Notes: generated from the letters alone by a model not told the origin. A DNA stretch of 64,000 nt from Phytohabitans aurantiacus (GCF_027923225.1 NZ_BSDI01000029.1:127494-191493), one strand, 5' to 3'. Counted from the first letter of the stretch, positions 17,325 through 25,554 are shown. Numbers and translations are program-made.

Positions 17325-18685
17325 TGACCCTGCTAGCCGGCGCTCACCAGGCGCCCGTCCAGCCGCGCCTGCCGCGGCTCGGGGACTGGTGCGGCTACGA
17401 CGAACTCGCCGTCACACAGCGCGCGAGGCTGCCGGAGGTCTTCGCCTGGGCCGCGCGTGCCCCCTTCTACCAGGCCCGGGACGGGCTGCTCGCCGGTGGC
17501 CAGCCGCCAGCCAACCCGGACGCCGCCGCCCGCCGGCTTGCCGACCTGCCGCTGACCACGAAGCAGGACCTGCGCGACGCGTACCCGTTCGGGCTGCTCG
17601 CCGTGGAGAAGGAGCGGCTCGCCACGTACCACGAGTCGAGCGGTACGGCGGGCCAGCCGACCGCCTCGTTCTACACGGCGGAGGACTGGACCGACCTGAG
17701 CGAGCGGTACGCCCGCAAGTGGGTCGGCATCAGCGCCTCGGACGTCTTCCTCGTCCGCACCCCGTACGCGCTGATGATCACAGGGCACCTGGCGCACGCC
17801 GCCGCCCGCCTGCACGGCGCGACCGTGGTGCCGGGGGACAACCGCTCGCTCGCCATGCCGTACTCCCGGGTGGTCCGGGTCCTGCACGACCTGGGGGTGA
17901 CGCTGAGCTGGTCGATGCCGACCGAGACGCTGATCTGGGCCGCGGCGGCGCGGGCCCGCGGCCTCGAGCCGGGCCGCGACTTCCCGGCCCTGCGGGCGCT
18001 GTTCGTGGGCGGCGAGCCGCTGAGCCCGACCCGGCGCCGCCGGATCAGCGAGCTGTGGGGCGTGCCGGTGGTGGAGGAGTACGGCTCCACCGAGACCGGC
18101 AGCCTCGCCGGCGAGTGCCCGAACGGGCGGATGCACCTGTGGGCCGACCGGGCGCTGTTCGAGGTGTACGACCCGGCCACCGGGCGGATCGGCACCGAGG
18201 GCAGCGGCCAGCTCGTGGTCACCCCGCTGTACCGCGAGGCGATGCCGCTGCTGCGGTACAACCTCGAAGACGACGTCGAGGTGGCGTACGGCGAGTGCCC
18301 CTGCGGCTGGGCGCTGCCGACCGTGCGCGTGCTGGGCCGGTCCGCGTTCGGCTACCGGGTCGGCGGCGCGGAGGTGAACCAGGCCCGGCTGGAGGAACTC
18401 GTCTTCGGGCTGCCGGCCGCGGACGGCGTGCTCTTCTGGCGCGCGAAGGCGGAGCGGGAGCTGCTCCGCGTCGAGATCGAGGCCCCGCCGCGGAGCGCGG
18501 CGGCGGCGCAGGCGCGGCTGGACGCGGCGGTCCGTGCCGAGTTCGGCGTGCCCTGCCAGGTCCGGGCGGTGCCGCTGGGGACGCTCGTGCCGTCCCATGT
18601 GCTCACCGGCGTCCACGACGTGGTCAAGCCGCGCGGCCTGTTCGGCCCGGACGAGGACTGGGACAAGGCCCTTCTCTACTACTAA
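17324..18685 (+). CDS. PaaK-like AMP-forming aryl acid ligase
   Basis: A 453-residue adenylating enzyme of the phenylacetate-CoA ligase branch. Motifs are YHESSGTAGQPT (phosphate-binding loop, near residue 105), VVEEYGSTETGSLAGECP (adenine-binding region), and LRYNLEDDVEV with CPCGWALP. It should activate an aromatic carboxylate, here most likely 3-hydroxyanthranilate or 3-amino-4-hydroxybenzoate, as an acyl-adenylate. Homologous ligases in benzoxazole pathways pass the acyl group to the phenol of a second aminophenol without needing CoA; whether this one uses CoA cannot be read from sequence. Its ATG overlaps the amidohydrolase stop. It is the only ligase in the window and no NRPS or PKS module is present, so any coupling must go through it. 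Confidence 0.88.
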   Translation: MTLLAGAHQAPVQPRLPRLGDWCGYDELAVTQRARLPEVFAWAARAPFYQARDGLLAGGQPPANPDAAARRLADLPLTTKQDLRDAYPFGLLAVEKERLATYHESSGTAGQPTASFYTAEDWTDLSERYARKWVGISASDVFLVRTPYALMITGHLAHAAARLHGATVVPGDNRSLAMPYSRVVRVLHDLGVTLSWSMPTETLIWAAAARARGLEPGRDFPALRALFVGGEPLSPTRRRRISELWGVPVVEEYGSTETGSLAGECPNGRMHLWADRALFEVYDPATGRIGTEGSGQLVVTPLYREAMPLLRYNLEDDVEVAYGECPCGWALPTVRVLGRSAFGYRVGGAEVNQARLEELVFGLPAADGVLFWRAKAERELLRVEIEAPPRSAAAAQARLDAAVRAEFGVPCQVRAVPLGTLVPSHVLTGVHDVVKPRGLFGPDEDWDKALLYY

Positions 18686-18699
18686 GGGGGAGTTGCGTC

Positions 18700-19473
18700 A
18701 TGGGTACGCCTGACGAAGTCGCGGTGGTGACCGGCGCGGCACAGGGCATCGGCGCCGCCGTGGCCCGCGCGATGGTGCGGGACGGCGCGGCGGTCGCCGC
18801 CGTCGACTGCAACGGCGAGCGGTTGCGGGAGACGGTGGAACGGCTCGGCAGCGGCGGCCGGATCGTCGCCTACCCGGCGGACGTGAGCGACAGCGCCGAG
18901 GTCGACGCGACGGTCAAGCGGGTCGAGGAGGAGCTCGGGCCGGTCACGCTGCTGGTGAACGTCGCGGGCGTCCTGCGCACCGGTCCGGTGATCGAGGTCA
19001 GCGACGAGGACTGGGACCGGGTGTTCGCCGTCAACCTCGGCGGGGTATTCCACTTCTCCCGGGCGGTGGCGCGGCGCATGGTGCCGCGCCGGTCCGGGCG
19101 GATCGTGACGGTCAGCTCGAACGCGACCGGGGTGCCGAGGGTGGGCATGGCCGCGTACGCCTCGTCGAAGGCGGCCACGTCGCTGTTCACCAAGTGCCTC
19201 GGGTTGGAGCTGGCCCCGTACGGCATCCGGTGCAACGTCGTCTCGCCGGGCTCCACCGACACGCCGATGCAGCGGGCGTACTGGGGCGCGGTCGACGGTT
19301 CCGCCGCCGTCATCGCGGGCTCGCCGGCGGCCTTCCGGGTCGGCATCCCACTGGGGAAGCTCGCCACACCGGAAGACGTGGCCGAGGCGGTGCGCTTCCT
19401 CGCCTCCGACCGGGCTGGCCACATCACCATGCAGGAGTTGTACGTCGACGGTGGCGCCGCGCTCGTGGCGTGA
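18700..19473 (+). CDS. EntA/DhbA-like short-chain dehydrogenase (2,3-dihydro-3-hydroxyanthranilate dehydrogenase candidate)
   Basis: A 257-residue classical SDR with the NAD-binding TGAAQGIG (11-18), NVAGVL, SSNATG catalytic serine region and YASSK (Tyr153, Lys157). Substrate-side sequences such as GSTDTPMQ resemble 2,3-dihydro-2,3-dihydroxybenzoate dehydrogenases (EntA, DhbA). In this setting the substrate should be trans-2,3-dihydro-3-hydroxyanthranilate made by the isochorismatase next door, and oxidation would give aromatic 3-hydroxyanthranilate. The start is fixed by AAGGGGGAG at 18684-18692. It follows the ligase by 14 bases and precedes the isochorismatase by 17. Confidence 0.9.
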   Translation: MGTPDEVAVVTGAAQGIGAAVARAMVRDGAAVAAVDCNGERLRETVERLGSGGRIVAYPADVSDSAEVDATVKRVEEELGPVTLLVNVAGVLRTGPVIEVSDEDWDRVFAVNLGGVFHFSRAVARRMVPRRSGRIVTVSSNATGVPRVGMAAYASSKAATSLFTKCLGLELAPYGIRCNVVSPGSTDTPMQRAYWGAVDGSAAVIAGSPAAFRVGIPLGKLATPEDVAEAVRFLASDRAGHITMQELYVDGGAALVA

Positions 19474-19490
19474 GGGGGAAGGGAACGACG

Positions 19491-20144
19491 ATGGGCATTC
19501 CGGCGATCACGCCGTACTCCATGCCGGTGGCGGCCGAGCTGCCGGAGAACCAGGTGTCCTGGCGCGCCGACCCGGATCGGGCGGTGCTGCTGGTGCACGA
19601 CATGCAGCGGTACTTCGTCGAGTTCTTTCCGGCCGGTGCGTCACCCCGGACGGACCTGCTCGCCAACGTCGCGCGGCTGCGCGACTGGGCGCGGCACCGG
19701 GGCGTACCGGTGGTGTACTCGGCGCAGCCCGGTGGCATGACTCCGGCACAGCGGGGGCTGTTGCGGGACTTCTGGGGGCCGGGCATGACCACCGACCCAC
19801 GCAGCCGTGAGATCGTGCCGGAGCTGCGACCGGCGGCTGGCGAGGCGGTGATCACCAAGTGGCGGTACAGCGCGTTCGCCCGTACCGAGCTGGAGTCGCT
19901 GGTCCGCGGGCGCGGCCGCGACCAGCTGATCATCTGTGGCGTGTACGCCCACGTCGGCTGCCTGATGACGGCGTGTGACGCGTTCACGGCCGATATCCAG
20001 CCCTTTCTCGTCGCCGACGCGGTCGCCGACTTCACCGCGGACGACCACCGGCTGGCCCTCGCGTACGCGGCCCGCCGGTGTGCGATGACCGTGACCACCG
20101 ACCAGGTCCTCGCCGTGCGCGGCGCGGCGACGGCGGCGCGCTAA
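19491..20144 (+). CDS. phzD-like: PhzD/EntB-type isochorismatase (ADIC hydrolase)
   Basis: A 217-residue isochorismatase. Asp37 (VHDMQRYFV) and Lys123 (ITKWRYSAF) are the conserved catalytic pair. The nucleophilic cysteine of cysteine-hydrolase relatives is replaced by Gly156 in GVYAHVGCLMTA, as in PhzD and EntB, which hydrolyse the vinyl ether without a covalent intermediate. With a PhzE partner the substrate should be 2-amino-2-deoxyisochorismate, releasing pyruvate and trans-2,3-dihydro-3-hydroxyanthranilate. There is no carrier-protein domain as in EntB, so it is a stand-alone hydrolase like PhzD. The ATG has GGGGGAAGGGAA just upstream. Its last four bases overlap the convergent MarR gene. 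Confidence 0.94.
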   Translation: MGIPAITPYSMPVAAELPENQVSWRADPDRAVLLVHDMQRYFVEFFPAGASPRTDLLANVARLRDWARHRGVPVVYSAQPGGMTPAQRGLLRDFWGPGMTTDPRSREIVPELRPAAGEAVITKWRYSAFARTELESLVRGRGRDQLIICGVYAHVGCLMTACDAFTADIQPFLVADAVADFTADDHRLALAYAARRCAMTVTTDQVLAVRGAATAAR

Positions 20145-20665
20145 CTCGAGGCCGGCACCGGCTCGCTCCCGGCGGGGGCGGCCGGTGCCGGCTCGTTCGC
20201 CAGCAGCGCGGTGGTCTGCCCCTCGACGAGCTCGTTGGCGCGGCGGCTGAAGTCGAGCAGCAGCCGCAGCTCCTGTTCCGTGTACCGCTCGATCAGTTCG
20301 CGGTAGGACCTGCTGAACGCGTCGAGCGTGCCCTGCAGGGCCTGGTAGGCGTCTTCGCGCACCAGTTCCACCATCACCTTGCGCCGGTCGGCGGCGTCGC
20401 GGCGGCGGCGCAGGAAGCCGGCCCGCTCCAGCCGGTCAAGCACGGCCGTGATGGCGCCGCCCCGGGAGACGCCAACACGCCGGGCGAGCTCGCCAGCGGT
20501 CATCGCCCCCTCCTTGTCCAGCACGCCGAGGCAGCTCACGTCGGTGATGTTGATGCCGGCGCGGGTGGCCATCGCGGTGTGGAACAGGACCGCCCGGTTG
20601 GCGGCCAGTCGCTGCTCCTCGTAGAGCGCCGCGACCAGCGCCGGGTGCCCCGTTTCGGTTGACAC
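20141..20665 (-). CDS. MarR-family transcriptional regulator
   Basis: A 174-residue winged-helix regulator. The helix-turn-helix reads MTAGELARRVGVSRGGAITAVL, followed by the wing RRRRDAADRRKVMVEL, both typical of MarR. The GTG start is about 100 bases from the divergent MFS exporter, the standard arrangement for a repressor that senses a phenolic ligand and releases its own and the pump's promoter. Ligands of MarR proteins are often aromatic acids, which suits this cluster. A candidate operator lies at 20692-20728. Confidence 0.9.
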   Translation of the reverse strand: MSTETGHPALVAALYEEQRLAANRAVLFHTAMATRAGINITDVSCLGVLDKEGAMTAGELARRVGVSRGGAITAVLDRLERAGFLRRRRDAADRRKVMVELVREDAYQALQGTLDAFSRSYRELIERYTEQELRLLLDFSRRANELVEGQTTALLANEPAPAAPAGSEPVPASS

Positions 20666-20691
20666 GGGTCCATCACCGTCCTAAAGTCTCT

Positions 20692-20728
20692 AAAAGCGAG
20701 AGAGTCGAGATATGAATCTCTCAGCTTT
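20692..20728. promoter_or_regulatory. Candidate MarR operator between marR and the exporter
   Basis: An imperfect inverted repeat: AAAAGCGAGAG on the left and CTCTCAGCTTT on the right, differing by one inserted base, around a short AT-richer centre. It lies between the divergent MarR and MFS genes in a patch that is notably less GC-rich than the surroundings. Both its position and its symmetry suit a MarR dimer. Confidence 0.55.
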
Positions 20729-20766
20729 CGTTAGATCTTCAGCCTACCAAACCCGCTGGGACTCAC

Positions 20767-22218
20767 ATGACTCTCGATCAGAGCCCGCCGCGCACGGTCC
20801 AGCGACGCTGGCTGGCGCTCGGCTTCGTGCTGACCGCCGCGTTCATGGACCTCGTCGACGGCACCATCGTCAGCATCGCGCTGCCGCAAATCCAGTCCGA
20901 CCTCGACGCCGGGTACGCCGCCGCGCAGTGGATTTTGGCCGGCTACTCGCTGACCTTCGCGCTGGCGCTGATCACCGGCGGGCGGCTCGGCGACATCTAC
21001 GGGCGCAAGCGGATCTTTCTGATCGGCATCACCGGCTTCACGGTGGCCTCGATCGCCTGCGGTGCCGCGACGACGGCGGGCATGCTCGTCGCCGCCCGGC
21101 TCGCGCAGGGCGTCACCGCCGCGCTGATGGTGCCGCAGGTCATCTCCGTCATAATGATCATGTTCGCGCGGCAGGAACGGGCAAAGGCATTCGCGCTGTA
21201 CGGCGCCACCCTGAGCCTCGCCAACGTGAGCGGCCCGCTGCTCGGCGCGGTCTTCACCGAGTACAGCCTCTTCGACCTGCAGTGGCGGGCCATCTTCTAC
21301 GTCAACGTCCCGATCGGTGTCATCGCGTTCTTCGGCGCACTCAAGTATATTCCAGAGTCCAAATCAGACACTCCACTTCGGATGGACTTCACCGGCATCG
21401 CGCTGATAAGCCTCACCTCGTTCGCTCTCATGTACCCGCTGATCCAGGGCCGGGAGGAGGGCTGGCCGGTGTGGATGTTCGTCATCCTCGTCGCGGCCGT
21501 ACCCCTACTGCTGCTCTTCTACCGGTCGCAGCGGCGCCGCGACCGGCTGGACGGTTCCGCGCTGGTCCCGCCCGACTTGCTGCGTCACCGCTCGTTCGTG
21601 GTCGGCCTGATCGTGCTGCTGGTCCTCTTCTCCGGGCTGGCGTCGCTGTTCCTCGTGCTCAACTACGCGCTGCTGGTCGGCTTCGGCTGGTCGCCGATGC
21701 GCACCGCGCTCACCGGCCTCGGATTTCCGGTCGGTATCTTCCTCACCACCGGGGTGGCCCAGCGGTTCGCGACCACGCACGGCCGGCGTCTCATCCAGGT
21801 TGGCCTGTCGGTGCTCACCGCCGGCATGGTGCTGCTGATCCTGATTTTCTCAGCGGCCGGCACCAGCGTCTCGTTCTGGCAGCTCGCGCTGCCGATCCTG
21901 GTGATGGGGCTCGGCATGGGCCTGTGCGTCTCCATCCTGACCACGGTGGTGCTCGCGGCTGTGCCGGACCGCAGCGCCGGTGCCGGCTCCGGCGTGACGA
22001 ACGCGGTGCTGCAGTTCGGCGCCGCGGTCGGCGTCGCGGTCGTGGGCACGCTGCTGTTCGCACTCACCAACGAGAGCACCGGCGACCCGGCGGCCGCCGC
22101 CCGGTCGTTTGCCGACGCGGCCACGAAGGCCCTCTGGTACAACGCGGCCGTCTTCCTGCTCGCCGCACTGCTTACGCCGTTGCTGCCCCGTGCCGCCCGC
22201 GACCCCGGCGGCCCATGA
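20767..22218 (+). CDS. MFS drug exporter, DHA2 (14-helix, EmrB/QacA) type
   Basis: A 483-residue major facilitator with about 14 hydrophobic segments. It shows the early acidic segment MDLVDGTIVSIALPQIQ of DHA2 transporters and motif A as GGRLGDIYGRKR. The motif C region is LANVSGPLLGAVFTEY. These proton-driven pumps export hydrophobic drugs, and at the edge of this cluster it is the likely product exporter and self-resistance gene. Divergence from marR points to induction by the product or a precursor. The ATG has only a weak ribosome site. Sequence downstream of its stop leaves the cluster and enters a scar region. Confidence 0.92.
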   Translation: MTLDQSPPRTVQRRWLALGFVLTAAFMDLVDGTIVSIALPQIQSDLDAGYAAAQWILAGYSLTFALALITGGRLGDIYGRKRIFLIGITGFTVASIACGAATTAGMLVAARLAQGVTAALMVPQVISVIMIMFARQERAKAFALYGATLSLANVSGPLLGAVFTEYSLFDLQWRAIFYVNVPIGVIAFFGALKYIPESKSDTPLRMDFTGIALISLTSFALMYPLIQGREEGWPVWMFVILVAAVPLLLLFYRSQRRRDRLDGSALVPPDLLRHRSFVVGLIVLLVLFSGLASLFLVLNYALLVGFGWSPMRTALTGLGFPVGIFLTTGVAQRFATTHGRRLIQVGLSVLTAGMVLLILIFSAAGTSVSFWQLALPILVMGLGMGLCVSILTTVVLAAVPDRSAGAGSGVTNAVLQFGAAVGVAVVGTLLFALTNESTGDPAAAARSFADAATKALWYNAAVFLLAALLTPLLPRAARDPGGP

Positions 22219-22264
22219 GTGTTGTCCTTTGTGGATTCGGCGTGTCGGTCCTCGACGTGGAACG

Positions 22265-22405
22265 GCCACCGTCCGATGATCCTTCGGTTGCCCGGCAGGA
22301 CACGAAGGACAGTCGCAGCCCGAGCTGGCTGTAGATCTCTGCCTTGTCGCGGGAGTCGGCGTCGCGGAGGATGTCGAGGATCGAGCCGCGGCCTCGATGT
22401 GGTGT
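22265..22405 (-). pseudogene. C-terminal fragment of a serine-recombinase-like protein
   Basis: No intact gene lies here. Reading the minus strand in one frame gives RGSILDILRDADSRDKAEIY followed by SQLGLRLSF, which resembles the C-terminal tail of actinobacterial serine recombinases (the LRDADPxDKAELYxQLGLRLTY type). There is no start codon and no catalytic domain. It looks like the remnant of a mobile element just outside the cluster boundary. The identification is from recall of the family and is moderate at best. Confidence 0.5.
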
Positions 22406-22468
22406 GGTGGGACGTGCGCGGCCCGAGCGCGACAGCTTGTACCCGTTTGACCTCGGCTGGCGGTTCGC

Positions 22469-23080
22469 TCACCAGTAGTCGTTGCGGTGCCATCGCCAGA
22501 TGAGGGCGACGCCGCACATCATGCCAGCGGCACCGAGTGTGGGTTGGTCCAGCGCGATCCCGAGAGGAAACAGGGTGGCCAAGGCGCCGAGCAGCGCGAT
22601 GGTCAGCAGGTATGAGCCACCGCCTCCCCTGAGGAAGGTGAAGCGATCTGGCGGGATTCGCCACAGCATCGACGGCGCGCGCAGGCGGGCGCGTAGCCCG
22701 GCAAGGCGCGACGGTTTGGGAATGTTGGCTGGCTCACGGGCCGGCAGGTCGACGATCGCGTTGGCTGGTACCGCATCGTCGATGCGCGTCAGCGCAGCGG
22801 TCGGGATTACAAAGAACGTGGGCTCGACCTGGACGGGGATCCCATCGATGCCATACAGGTGGCGGCCGCCGTCGGCGTACCGGAGCATGGCGGTGCACTG
22901 GTCAAACAGGACAGTGGCCGGTCCCTGCGTTGAGGTGAGGGTGACGCCGTCGGTGCCGTGGACGAGCGCGACCCGCTGGCCGCCCCGTGATCGGTACCGC
23001 CTGCCTGTGACGGAGAAGCGGGACAGTGTGGGTGCGGCCTCGAAACCGGGCGGTTGCTGCCTGATGGCGTGCGGGATCAT
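22469..23080 (-). CDS. 5'-truncated hypothetical membrane protein
   Basis: A 203-residue reading frame from MIPHAIRQQPPGF, with a soluble beta-rich part (for example VALVHGTDGVTLTSTQGP and RHLYGIDGIPVQVEPTFF) and two hydrophobic C-terminal segments ending in WRWHRNDYW. Coding-like sequence continues upstream of this ATG (GDIREIARTVHNTALL), and another frame then looks coding (LLRRACDLLTGFPSRPTAEL). The original protein was therefore probably longer, and has been broken by a frameshift and by the dispersed repeat at 23221-23250. I do not recognise the family. It may be a pseudogene. Confidence 0.5.
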   Translation of the reverse strand: MIPHAIRQQPPGFEAAPTLSRFSVTGRRYRSRGGQRVALVHGTDGVTLTSTQGPATVLFDQCTAMLRYADGGRHLYGIDGIPVQVEPTFFVIPTAALTRIDDAVPANAIVDLPAREPANIPKPSRLAGLRARLRAPSMLWRIPPDRFTFLRGGGGSYLLTIALLGALATLFPLGIALDQPTLGAAGMMCGVALIWRWHRNDYW

Positions 23081-23220
23081 CAGCAGTGCGGTGTTGTGTA
23101 CGGTGCGGGCGATCTCTCTGATATCGCCGGCGGTGGTTCGCGGATGCCGGCGATGAGTTCGGCGGTGGGGCGACTGGGGAATCCGGTCAGCAGGTCGCAG
23201 GCGCGCCGCAGCAGCAGGCC

Positions 23221-23250
23221 CGCGAGACCGCTGCTCCCGCGGCCTCACCC
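23221..23250 (-). repeat. Dispersed repeat, short fragment (copy E)
   Basis: The minus strand reads GGTGAGGCCGCGGGAGCAGC and continues GGTCTCGCG, identical over about 29 bases to the start of the long copy at 38875. Only the first module is present. It lies between the truncated membrane gene and the stop of the DUF1707 gene. Confidence 0.75.
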
Positions 23251-23271
23251 TCCGCGGCCACACAACTGTGG

Positions 23272-25554
23272 TCAGGGGCGGGGGCCGATGACGGTGACGG
23301 GCGGGGATTGGGTGCCTGCGTAGTTGGCGAAGATGTATCGGTCGCCAACATTCCACAGGTCGAAGTCGCCGGACAGGCCGATCTCATCGGGCATGCCGAT
23401 TTTCCTCGTCGACGTGACCGCGCCGTCCTGGATGGACAGCGTGCGGAGTTCCGCTTCGGCGAGAATCGGCTTGCTGGTCGCGAGAACAGTCCCGGCCGCG
23501 CCACCAATGCCGGCGAGCGACGCCACGTCGGTGACCCATAGCCGGCGGCCGTCGGCGAGTGAGAACCCGGCGAGGCCCGTGTCGGTCTGGCCCGGTTTGT
23601 TCGCCGGCACGATCAGGACGTCGTCGACCACGGTGGTCTGGTAGCCGGGGCGCGCGGTCCAGCTGGGGAACTCGTCGCGCGCGAGGTCCAGGTCCGGCTG
23701 GTTCTGCGGGATGGTCGCGCGGCGTTTGCCCTGGCTGTCGAACGAGATGAACGCGCCGTTCTCGTCGCTGGTCCGAACCACCATTGGGTCGACGGAAAGC
23801 ACCACGGTCGGTTTCCGGCCGCTCGCGTTCTGGCCCTTGTCGTCGGGGCTCAGGCGCAGCGGCGCGCGCCACTGCTCACGGCCCGACGCGGCGTCGACGA
23901 GGGCGAGTTGGGCACTCCGGTCGTCGCACGCGGTCAGCAGAGCGGCGACCGCGCCGCTGGCGGTGACGGAGTACGGCCGGCAGCCCTTCGCCACCGGGAG
24001 CCGCCACCGCTGCGTGTTGGCCCGCGCGTCGACCGCGAGGAAGGCGTGCGCCTCGCGCAGCACCGCGACATCCCCGGCGAGAGCGATCTCGTCGGCGTAG
24101 AAGTAGGTGTTGTTGAACTCCGCTGCCTCCGGCCGCTGCCGTTGCCACAGTGGACGCCCGGTGCCGAGGTCGAGCGCGGCGACGGTGGGGCAGTAGTACC
24201 TCCCCTCCGGTCCGTAGGCGATCAGGCCGAGGTTCCGGTCGATGGTGCGGCTCATCCCGCAGAGCTTGTGGTCGGCCGGAACAGGGAAGGTCCAGACGAC
24301 GTGGCCGTCCGCGAGGTCGTAGGCGGTCATCCTGTCGGTGCGCGCCCGGATGACCGTGCGGTCCGTGATCCAGCTTCCCTCGCCCTCCACATCGGAGGGA
24401 CGGTCGAGCGGCGCCGACCACACAACGCCGAGCTCGGGTGCGCCACCGGTAACCGCTGGGGCGCCGCCGCTGCCATCGCCCTCGCCGGAGCGGTACACGA
24501 TGATGCCCGCCACGACCGCGATGATGGCCGCGGTGGTGGCGCCCGCGATCCACCAGCTCTTGCGCTGACCCGCCGTGGGCGCCGACGGCTTGCCGGCGGC
24601 GGGAGCCAGCAGGTCCTTCAGCAGCGGTCGCAGCTCTCCCGCGGTCCCGGCCGCGTACGCCTTCTGGACCCGCTCGTCGTACTCGTCGAGGGTGAGCCGG
24701 CCGTCGTCCAGCGCGTGCCGCAGCTCCTGCGCGGCCTGCTCGCGCTCGGCGTCGGCGAGCCGGTGCCGGCGGTTCAGCGACAGCAACGACCCGGCCGCCG
24801 CCCGGCTACCGGCCGTCGCGGTCAGGTCCGCCAGCAGGTCGTCCAGCTCGGCGTCGCGGGTCGCGGCCCGGGCGGCGCCGATCCGCTTGGCGTGCTCGGC
24901 CGCGTCCAACTGCCCGTCGGCATGGGCCTGGTCCAGGCGGCGCACCGCCCGCGCCCGCTCGGCAGGGTCGGCCCGCGCATCCAGGTCGATGGCCAGCGCG
25001 TCGAGCTGCCGGTACCGTTTGGCCCGTCGCGCCGAGGCTCGCAGGTCGCGGTGCTCGTCAGCGGTGATCATGCCGTCGGCCAGGGCCGCCGCCAACCCGT
25101 CCAGAACCGCCTGCCGGTCCAGGTCCGAGACCAGGAGGGCGTCGCGCGGTGCGTCCGGCGGCCCGGGTACGCCGTCCGCCAGCTTCATGAGATCCGTGTA
25201 CGTGACGGCGGAGGCGAGGTCGGTGAGCCGCCGCTCGTGCTCGGCCTCGGTCAATCTGCCTTCGCCCTGGGCGTCGCCGAGCCAGCGGGCCACCTGATCC
25301 CGGTCGGCCTGCCGGATCCGTAGGTGAGCAACCCATTCCCGGACGCCGAGCTGGCTGGGCAGGTCGGCGACAAGCTGGTTGAGTTCCCCGACGGACTTGG
25401 CCTCCCGCACCGCGCGGGACCGGTTGTCGTACTCCTGCGCGTCGAGCCGACCCTCCCGCAACGCGGTGGCCAGGACCTCGGCGGCCCGCTGCCGTTCGGC
25501 GCCCGAGGCGCGAAGCTTGTCGTGCCGACGATCCTCATCCGTCACAGCGCGCAT
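23272..25554 (-). CDS. Membrane protein with five DUF1707 modules and a PQQ-like beta-propeller
   Basis: A 760-residue protein. The N-terminal 320 residues hold five successive DUF1707/SHOCT-like helical modules, each of the form R-x(2)-A-x(3)-L-x(6)-G-x-L-x(3)-E-x(2)-R; examples are LREGRLDAQEYDNR and LDDGRLTLDEYDER. A single membrane helix follows (WWIAGATTAAIIAVVAGIIV, about 335-355). The C-terminal 400 residues are a PQQ/quinoprotein-like beta-propeller with repeated G-x-x-L-W-x motifs such as GRPLWQRQ and GRRLWVTD. The topology should place the DUF1707 array in the cytosol and the propeller outside. DUF1707 usually occurs once per protein, so five tandem copies are unusual. The function is unknown; a sensor or envelope-stress role is only a guess. 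Confidence 0.82.
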   Translation of the reverse strand: MRAVTDEDRRHDKLRASGAERQRAAEVLATALREGRLDAQEYDNRSRAVREAKSVGELNQLVADLPSQLGVREWVAHLRIRQADRDQVARWLGDAQGEGRLTEAEHERRLTDLASAVTYTDLMKLADGVPGPPDAPRDALLVSDLDRQAVLDGLAAALADGMITADEHRDLRASARRAKRYRQLDALAIDLDARADPAERARAVRRLDQAHADGQLDAAEHAKRIGAARAATRDAELDDLLADLTATAGSRAAAGSLLSLNRRHRLADAEREQAAQELRHALDDGRLTLDEYDERVQKAYAAGTAGELRPLLKDLLAPAAGKPSAPTAGQRKSWWIAGATTAAIIAVVAGIIVYRSGEGDGSGGAPAVTGGAPELGVVWSAPLDRPSDVEGEGSWITDRTVIRARTDRMTAYDLADGHVVWTFPVPADHKLCGMSRTIDRNLGLIAYGPEGRYYCPTVAALDLGTGRPLWQRQRPEAAEFNNTYFYADEIALAGDVAVLREAHAFLAVDARANTQRWRLPVAKGCRPYSVTASGAVAALLTACDDRSAQLALVDAASGREQWRAPLRLSPDDKGQNASGRKPTVVLSVDPMVVRTSDENGAFISFDSQGKRRATIPQNQPDLDLARDEFPSWTARPGYQTTVVDDVLIVPANKPGQTDTGLAGFSLADGRRLWVTDVASLAGIGGAAGTVLATSKPILAEAELRTLSIQDGAVTSTRKIGMPDEIGLSGDFDLWNVGDRYIFANYAGTQSPPVTVIGPRP

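Noticed and set aside
9..20144. Phenazine cluster
   Set aside because: PhzE-, PhzD- and PhzC-like genes are present, but PhzF, PhzB and PhzG are missing, and the GriI/GriH genes do not belong to phenazine synthesis.
18700..20144. Catechol siderophore (2,3-dihydroxybenzoate) genes
   Set aside because: EntA-like and EntB-like enzymes occur, but there is no EntC isochorismate synthase, no DHB-AMP ligase of the EntE type, no carrier domain and no siderophore uptake genes. The PhzE partner favours the amino series.
22219..23271. Intact integrase and attachment site at the cluster edge
   Set aside because: Only a short recombinase-like C-terminal fragment is present, with no tRNA target and no direct repeats that I could pair.
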